DNA of 64,000 bases, taken from an uncultured Pseudohongiella sp. Lineage in GTDB: Bacteria > Pseudomonadota > Gammaproteobacteria > Pseudomonadales > Pseudohongiellaceae. The notes beneath the pieces were generated by a model, which saw only the letters and a program-made list of their open reading frames with translations, made no database searches and was not told the DNA's origin. This document shows positions 59,148 through 64,000 of this stretch, piece by piece (position 1 is the stretch's first letter; the number at the start of each line of letters is the position of its first letter). The position numbers and the translations under genes were made by a program. The stretch lies in contig OX638341.1 of the NCBI GenBank assembly GCA_951812965.1, positions 434,001 to 498,000 on the forward strand, given 5' to 3'.

Positions 59148-60184
59148 AAGTCTCTTTCCCACCGCAACAGAATCTGCGTTTGTATGCTTGCTCCGGATTC
59201 GTCGGTTTTCCATTCGCTCAACTCCACGCCCTGATCCGTAATTTGCCGCACCCGGGCCCGGTCAGGGCCAAGGACATCGCCGAGTTTGACTCGATGCACC
59301 GCACCGGAAGGATCACGCAGCAGTCCGATGTGGCGCTGTCCGTCTTTGAGCATTCCGACCAGGCGTAACTCGTTCAATGAAAGTTTCTCCAGCGGATTTC
59401 GACTGGACCCGGCTGCTTCCGATCCGGATTCCACTGGCTCGGCAAACGGCGCGAACGGATCCCGGTTTGCGTAAGCGGAATAGGCGAACGGTTCCGCCGG
59501 ACCCCGCGCGGTCAAGTAGGCCGGGTCTTCTTCTGAACTCGCAAATTCAACTGACAATCCTGAGTCAGACAATGGCCGGTAACGATACGTACGAACGCGT
59601 AACTCAAGTTCCGCCTTGCCAGCCGCAGACTCCTGCAAGGAGAAGTCATGCATGGTGACGATGCGGTCGAGCGCCGCGGCGCCGCTGAAAAATGCGCCGA
59701 TCTCGTGGTAGCCGCCAGTGACGCGAATATCGATGGGCTGCTCGACATAATGCGGCCGGTCAAGTTCAGCGGCCAGCCCGATGGAAACGAAACGCAAGCC
59801 GAAATCCAGACCGAGCGCGGTTACTTCGTCAATCAGGGCCGGAATTTCACTCTGATATGGTAGCTGCCGCAATATCCTCATATAGGGCTCCTCGATTTCC
59901 CGCGCCTGTTGCCGGTAGCCGTCCAGGTTCGCAACGCTTCGCTTGAGCCGCTCGAGTTCCGCCGCCAATTCCACCTCCTCCACGCCGAGTAGCGCGTCGC
60001 GTTCCTGTTGCTCCCGCAACCGCAGCAGATATCCCCCGGCAAGAAGGAAAGCTGTCAGCAGCAATACGATGCCTGTCTTGACCGAGGCAGGCCAGGCGCC
60101 GGCTCCCTGCGGCGCGGTAAGTTCGCGCCAGTCGAATTCGTACAGATCGCGAACGATTCCGGCAAGCAATGACATCGGCTTCAA
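59144..60184 (-). CDS. Fused type IV pilus alignment protein PilO-PilP
   Basis: 346 residues. Residues 1-210 are PilO-like: cytoplasmic start, one membrane helix (about 36-55), coiled coil (EVELAAELERLKRSVANLDGY) and a ferredoxin-like domain (YVEQPIDIRVTGGYHEIGAFF). Residues 240-346 are PilP-like: NRDPFAPF, PLEKLSLNELRLVGML, then VHRVKLGDVLGPDRARVRQI, the HR-type domain that contacts PilQ. PilP normally is a separate lipoprotein. Here its lipobox is gone and PilO anchors it. Overlaps pilQ and pilN by four bases each. Confidence 0.88.
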   Translation of the reverse strand: MKPMSLLAGIVRDLYEFDWRELTAPQGAGAWPASVKTGIVLLLTAFLLAGGYLLRLREQQERDALLGVEEVELAAELERLKRSVANLDGYRQQAREIEEPYMRILRQLPYQSEIPALIDEVTALGLDFGLRFVSIGLAAELDRPHYVEQPIDIRVTGGYHEIGAFFSGAAALDRIVTMHDFSLQESAAGKAELELRVRTYRYRPLSDSGLSVEFASSEEDPAYLTARGPAEPFAYSAYANRDPFAPFAEPVESGSEAAGSSRNPLEKLSLNELRLVGMLKDGQRHIGLLRDPSGAVHRVKLGDVLGPDRARVRQITDQGVELSEWKTDESGASIQTQILLRWERDL

Positions 60185-60747
60185 CTCCCTTCTTGATCAA
60201 GTAGCAACTCTTCATCAAGCAAAAGCAGCAGGCTGAATTCGAACAAGCCATGTGAGGCGTGCGCCGAATCCACGCCGGCAACACCCGCGAGTTGCACATC
60301 GAAAAAATTCGGTGAAGCGGAGAGCTTGCGCATCAACTCGGCGACCGCGGCATGGGAATCCGCAAATCCCTCGACCCGTACTTCACCGCCACTGCGGGAA
60401 AGCCGCCGATAGTAGGCTGCAGCCGGAAGATGCGAAGAAAGCTCGGAAAGCACTTGTGCGGGCAGGGGCCGGCTGCGCTGGAGGCCATTCAACACCAGCA
60501 TGTGCAATGTGGCGTCTTCCTGTTCCTGCCGCAGGCGTTCGGCTTCGGCTCCGCGCTCGCCGAGCAGGGCGATTTCGGCTTTCAGGCTTTGAATCGCGGC
60601 GGAATGGCCGGCAATGCTGGCGTTGAGGCCGCGGTCGAAAAGCGCCACAAGCAACAGGCCAATCAGCGCCGAGACCGCCATGGCGCCCAGAAATCGCCGC
60701 CGGCTCCACTCCCGCTTGCGTTCTCTCCAGGGCAGCAGATTAACCAC
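60181..60747 (-). CDS. pilN: Type IV pilus inner-membrane protein PilN
   Basis: About 188 residues. VVNLLPWRERKREWSRRRF at the start contains the INLLPWR motif that binds PilM. One membrane helix (about 20-40), coiled coil and a ferredoxin-like domain follow, with a leucine-rich C-terminus. A GTG at 60747 is the likely start because it sits directly before the motif. A GTG three codons earlier is possible. Overlaps pilM by 8 bases. Confidence 0.9.
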   Translation of the reverse strand: MVNLLPWRERKREWSRRRFLGAMAVSALIGLLLVALFDRGLNASIAGHSAAIQSLKAEIALLGERGAEAERLRQEQEDATLHMLVLNGLQRSRPLPAQVLSELSSHLPAAAYYRRLSRSGGEVRVEGFADSHAAVAELMRKLSASPNFFDVQLAGVAGVDSAHASHGLFEFSLLLLLDEELLLDQEGS

Positions 60748-61729
60748 GCCGGTCACCTGCGGTCGCCAGCCCCGCCGCGAGCAACAGGGATGGCGCATCT
60801 TTCGCGATTCGGTCGCCTCCAGCGCCGGTAAAGGGATTGGCCACCTGCACAGGCATGGACAGAAAGTTCTGCGCGCGCTCCCTCAATCCATCGGCGCCGG
60901 CCGCGGCGCCGCCAATGTACAACCGTTTCACCCGGCCATGGCGCGAGGAGGAATGAAACAATTGCAGAGCCTGTCCGAGTTGTCTTGCCACTTCGGCCGA
61001 CCAGGCATCCAGTTCGCACTCATCTTGCGTACATTCTTGCGTACGTTCGTCGAAAGGCCTCTCCCCGCTGTATATGGAACGGCCGTCCTGAACTACATGC
61101 AGGCTGATGGCGCCGTTGCCGATATCGGCGACGGCGCCAGGTTCGCCCGCGGGGTGTTCCGGCGCCGACAGGCGCCATGCCCGCTCGATCGCGTGATGTT
61201 CCACATCTACAGCGGCAGCTCGCAGCCCGGCGCACTCAATTGCCCGTTCACGCAAGTCGACATGTTCCCGCCGGCAAACCGAAAGCAGGATCGTACCGGC
61301 GGGATGTTCCGGATCTTCGAGACGGTGAAAATCGATGCGCACTTCGTCGATGGGCCAGGGAATGTAGCGGTCGGCTTCCGCCACGATCTGCGCTTCCACC
61401 TCCGCATCCGTCATTTCCGGCTCCATCGCAAGCGTTCTTTGCATCGCCGCGGATGAAGGCACGGCGGTGACGGCGCGTTTGCCGGGCGCCCGCAGCGATG
61501 CCGCCGCTTCCGCGATGCAGCGCCCTACGGCTTCCACGTCGCGGATGATCCCGTCCTCCGCGACCGCGTCGCCGGGCAAGCGCCGAGTCGCGTAATCGGG
61601 CGGCATCCCGGCTTTGGCGGGCCATCGCAGCAGTTTCACCGAGCAAGAATCGATATCGACTCCAAGCGGTCCGCGGCCGGCGCCCCGGAAGGGCTTTTTG
61701 CACATTAAATCGGTTAGTCGAAAAGGCAT
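60740..61729 (-). CDS. pilM: Type IV pilus assembly ATPase-fold protein PilM
   Basis: Cytoplasmic FtsA/actin-like partner of PilN. 329 residues from the ATG at 61729, with AAGGA seven bases upstream. GPLGVDIDSCSVKLL is the phosphate-1 loop, PWPIDEVRIDF a PilM hallmark, and AVADIGNGAISLHVV the phosphate-2 region (GNG where GxG/T is common). First gene of the pilMNO(P)Q operon, divergent from mrcA. Confidence 0.92.
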   Translation of the reverse strand: MPFRLTDLMCKKPFRGAGRGPLGVDIDSCSVKLLRWPAKAGMPPDYATRRLPGDAVAEDGIIRDVEAVGRCIAEAAASLRAPGKRAVTAVPSSAAMQRTLAMEPEMTDAEVEAQIVAEADRYIPWPIDEVRIDFHRLEDPEHPAGTILLSVCRREHVDLRERAIECAGLRAAAVDVEHHAIERAWRLSAPEHPAGEPGAVADIGNGAISLHVVQDGRSIYSGERPFDERTQECTQDECELDAWSAEVARQLGQALQLFHSSSRHGRVKRLYIGGAAAGADGLRERAQNFLSMPVQVANPFTGAGGDRIAKDAPSLLLAAGLATAGDRRG

Positions 61730-61860
61730 TGACACATCCTTGAAGATTTCCATGCCCAAAGGTGTAGCACCGATCCGCCGATCAGCCCTGAATTCGGGAA
61801 AAAAAATCCGGGACGCCGCCGACTGCAATGATTTCGGGAGCAAATGCAAAGGTCGGGGTG

Positions 61861-61866
61861 TATAAT
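61861..61866 (+). promoter_or_regulatory. TATAAT box for mrcA
   Basis: A consensus -10 preceded by TG, 83 bases before the mrcA GTG, in the 219-base divergent gap with pilM. No clear -35. Confidence 0.45.
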
Positions 61867-61948
61867 TGATGGCAGTCGCGCCGCTTGACCGATTACCAGG
61901 CCGGGGCCCCGGCCAGGACGCGAATCTCCGGCGCGCACAGGACTTCGC

Positions 61949-64000
61949 GTGGACGCCAGACTGAAACCGTATGTAAAGTGGGGTGGACTTTTTTCGCTCG
62001 CCTGTCTGGCGGGCGCCTGCATGGTTGCCTCGGCGGCGTTTCTGTATCTCGCACCCTTGCTTCCTTCCGCCGAAACCTATCGCAACGTGCAATTGGAAAC
62101 GCCGTTGCGCATCTACACTTCGGAACTGCGTCTGATCGACGAAATCGGCAACCGCCGCGACCCGGTGGAATTCGAAGATTTGCCCCAGGTACTCATCGAC
62201 GCGCTGATCGCCACCGAAGATGTGCGCTTCTACTCCCATCCCGGCGTCGACATCCAGAGCCTGCTGCGCGGCTTCTACGGCTTCGTCACCGGCAACCGGC
62301 TCGGCGGCGGCAGCACCATCACGATGCAACTGGCCAATAATCTTTCCTTCGACAGCGACAACGTATATATGCGCAAGTTCAAGGAAATCGTGTTTGCGTT
62401 GCAGATTCAGCAGGAATTGACCAAGGAGGAAATCCTCACCCTGTATCTGAACACGATCTATTTCGGTTCCGGCGCCGACGGCATCGGCGCCGCGGCTTCG
62501 GTCTATTACGGCAAGGAAGTCAGCGAGCTGACCCTGGCCGAATCGGCCATGATGATTTCGCTGCTGCCCTGTCCTTCGACATGCAATCCTCTGGCCAGTC
62601 CGGAGCGCGCCCTGAGCCGCCGCGAGACACGGCTCGCAAATATGCTCAATGAAGGAATGATTGACGAGGAGGAATACCAGGTAGCCGCGATCATGCCCGT
62701 TTCCGCGAGCAGGCGCAGTCGTGATATCGAGGCGCCTGCGCCCTATGTGGCGGAAATGGTGCGCCAGGAGTTATACGAACAGTTCGGCGAGGACGCCTAC
62801 ACCCAGGGATTCGAGGTCATCACCAGTATCGAGGGCGACAAGCAGTTAATGGCCAACAAGGCCCTCATCGACGGGCTGGAAAACTATTACGACAAGCGGC
62901 ACGGCTACCGTGGGCCGTCCGCCAACTATCCGCCCGATCCCCTGGAACCCGAGCGGCAGTGGCTGCAGGAACTCGAGGGAGTTCCTACCTACGGCAACCA
63001 GCGGCCCGCCATAGTCACCGCGCTGCAATCCCGGTCCTTTACCGCGCTGCTGCCATCGGGAGAATACATTTCCGTGCCCTGGGAGGGCATTCGCTGGGCC
63101 TATCGCTTCCGCAACCGCAACGAAGCCTGGCCCCCGCCGCAGGCCGCCGGCGACGTCGTGGCGGTCGGCGACCTGATTCGCGTTCGCCAGACGGACGGGG
63201 AATGGCAACTCGGGCAAGTGCCGGACATACAGGGAGCGCTGGTTTCGGTATCGCCCAATGACGGTTCGATCCTGGCCCTGGTCGGCGGCTACGATTTCCG
63301 TCTCAGCCAGGTGAATCGTGTAACGACGCCGCGGCCTCCTGGATCCAATTTCAAGCCCTTCATGTACGCCGCGGCGCTGGCCAACGGCTATTCGCCCGCG
63401 AGTACGATCAATGACGCGCCCTTCACCCGCGGCGATTACCGGCCCAGCAATTACGAGAACAATTTTCTCGGCCCGATAACCTTGCGTCACGCCTTGAGAG
63501 AATCGCGCAACGTTCCGGCGGTGCGCCTGTACGACCAACTCGGCTCGGCCACCGTCCTGCCTTACATCGGCAAATTCGGATTTCCGACCCAGGACTTTCC
63601 CGGCAACGATCTTACCGTGGCGCTTGGCAGCCAGGATACGCAGCCGCTCGAAATCGTCGCCGGCTACGCCTCGATCGCCAATGGCGGTTTCGAAGTCAGC
63701 CCCTGGCTGGTGCGCCAGATTTCGAACTTGGCCGATGGCATCGTATTTCGCGCCGAAACGATGCCGGTTTGCGATGACTGTTTCACGGAAATCGGTTCGG
63801 CGTTTCCGGAAGCCGCGCCAAGGCGCGCCATCGACGAACGCGTCGCATTCGTTCTCGGCTCCATGTTGCGGTCGGTGATCGAAGACGGCAGCGGCGCGCG
63901 CGTGCAACGCGAAATCAACCGTTCCGATCTAATGGGCAAGACCGGCACCACCAACGGCCCACAGGAATTGTGGTTCTCGGGATTCAACCGAAACATCGCG
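61949..64000 (+). CDS. mrcA: Penicillin-binding protein 1A, 3'-truncated by window edge
   Basis: Bifunctional peptidoglycan glycosyltransferase/transpeptidase. 684 residues are visible and the frame is open to the end. GTG start with AGGA upstream. Membrane helix at residues 14-38. The GT51 domain has catalytic Glu in LIATEDVRFYSHPGVD, then GGSTITMQLANN. After an OB-type insert, the transpeptidase has SxxK in RPPGSNFKPF, SxN in SRNVP, and KTGTT near the end. Divergent from pilM, as ponA is in pseudomonads. Confidence 0.97.
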   Translation, partial: MDARLKPYVKWGGLFSLACLAGACMVASAAFLYLAPLLPSAETYRNVQLETPLRIYTSELRLIDEIGNRRDPVEFEDLPQVLIDALIATEDVRFYSHPGVDIQSLLRGFYGFVTGNRLGGGSTITMQLANNLSFDSDNVYMRKFKEIVFALQIQQELTKEEILTLYLNTIYFGSGADGIGAAASVYYGKEVSELTLAESAMMISLLPCPSTCNPLASPERALSRRETRLANMLNEGMIDEEEYQVAAIMPVSASRRSRDIEAPAPYVAEMVRQELYEQFGEDAYTQGFEVITSIEGDKQLMANKALIDGLENYYDKRHGYRGPSANYPPDPLEPERQWLQELEGVPTYGNQRPAIVTALQSRSFTALLPSGEYISVPWEGIRWAYRFRNRNEAWPPPQAAGDVVAVGDLIRVRQTDGEWQLGQVPDIQGALVSVSPNDGSILALVGGYDFRLSQVNRVTTPRPPGSNFKPFMYAAALANGYSPASTINDAPFTRGDYRPSNYENNFLGPITLRHALRESRNVPAVRLYDQLGSATVLPYIGKFGFPTQDFPGNDLTVALGSQDTQPLEIVAGYASIANGGFEVSPWLVRQISNLADGIVFRAETMPVCDDCFTEIGSAFPEAAPRRAIDERVAFVLGSMLRSVIEDGSGARVQREINRSDLMGKTGTTNGPQELWFSGFNRNIA

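Noticed and set aside
62846..63907. 353-codon frame opposite mrcA
   Set aside because: mrcA is unambiguous with all penicillin-binding motifs.

Overview
The window is a GC-rich (roughly 60%) chromosomal segment of a gammaproteobacterium. Three conserved gammaproteobacterial gene neighbourhoods point to this: cca/folK/folB/tsaD facing rpsU-yqeY-dnaG-rpoD-tRNA-Ile2; dapB-carAB-greA-rlmE-ftsH-folP-glmM-tpiA-secG-tRNA-Leu-tRNA-fMet-rimP-nusA-infB-rbfA-truB-rpsO-pnp; and mrcA divergent from pilMNO(P)Q-aroK-aroB-damX-like-hemE. A 1000-residue-class TonB receptor, signal-peptide enzymes and haem/copper proteins suggest a free-living or host-associated heterotroph. I cannot name the genus from sequence alone.

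Layout. 1-11.8 kb: cca (cut by the left edge), pteridine/folate genes, tsaD, a large TonB-dependent receptor and the rpsU-dnaG-rpoD macromolecular synthesis block ending in tRNA-Ile2(CAU). 11.8-12.2 kb: a 131-bp tandem repeat that copies the tRNA 3' end. 12.2-22.0 kb: an accessory region of exported enzymes. It holds a periplasmic metallo-beta-lactamase-fold lactonase-like protein, two cytochrome c/copper-monooxygenase (PHM-like) fusions, a PAL-like NHL-repeat protein, an exported HpcH/HpaI-type aldolase, a serine beta-lactamase-fold hydrolase, an unknown secreted protein and an L-serine dehydratase. 22.0-31.6 kb: a 71-bp REP-derived array, then pnp back to rimP. 31.6-36.0 kb: insertions into the normally tight rimP-tRNA-secG region (FAD oxidoreductase, DUF899 protein, Phd/VapC toxin-antitoxin pair, isocitrate-lyase-superfamily enzyme). 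36-49 kb: secG, tpiA, a 53-bp tandem array, glmM, folP, ftsH, rlmE, greA, carB, carA (with a likely attenuator) and dapB. 49-53 kb: ECF sigma factor, ComF protein, a plug-less TonB-receptor-like barrel and an intact IS1202-type insertion sequence with a 16-bp target duplication. 53-64 kb: a second folK, hemE, a DamX-like protein, aroB, aroK, pilQ, a PilO-PilP fusion, pilN, pilM and, divergently, mrcA (cut by the right edge).

The most interesting functional unit is the 13.2-22 kb cluster. Both halves of a peptide-amidation-like chemistry are present as separate exported proteins: PHM-like copper sites joined to a c-type haem domain, and a PAL-like propeller. The most interesting non-coding signals are a palindromic REP family that forms pairs and tandem arrays, a multi-hairpin intergenic element present twice with compensatory changes, and a candidate attenuator ahead of carAB.
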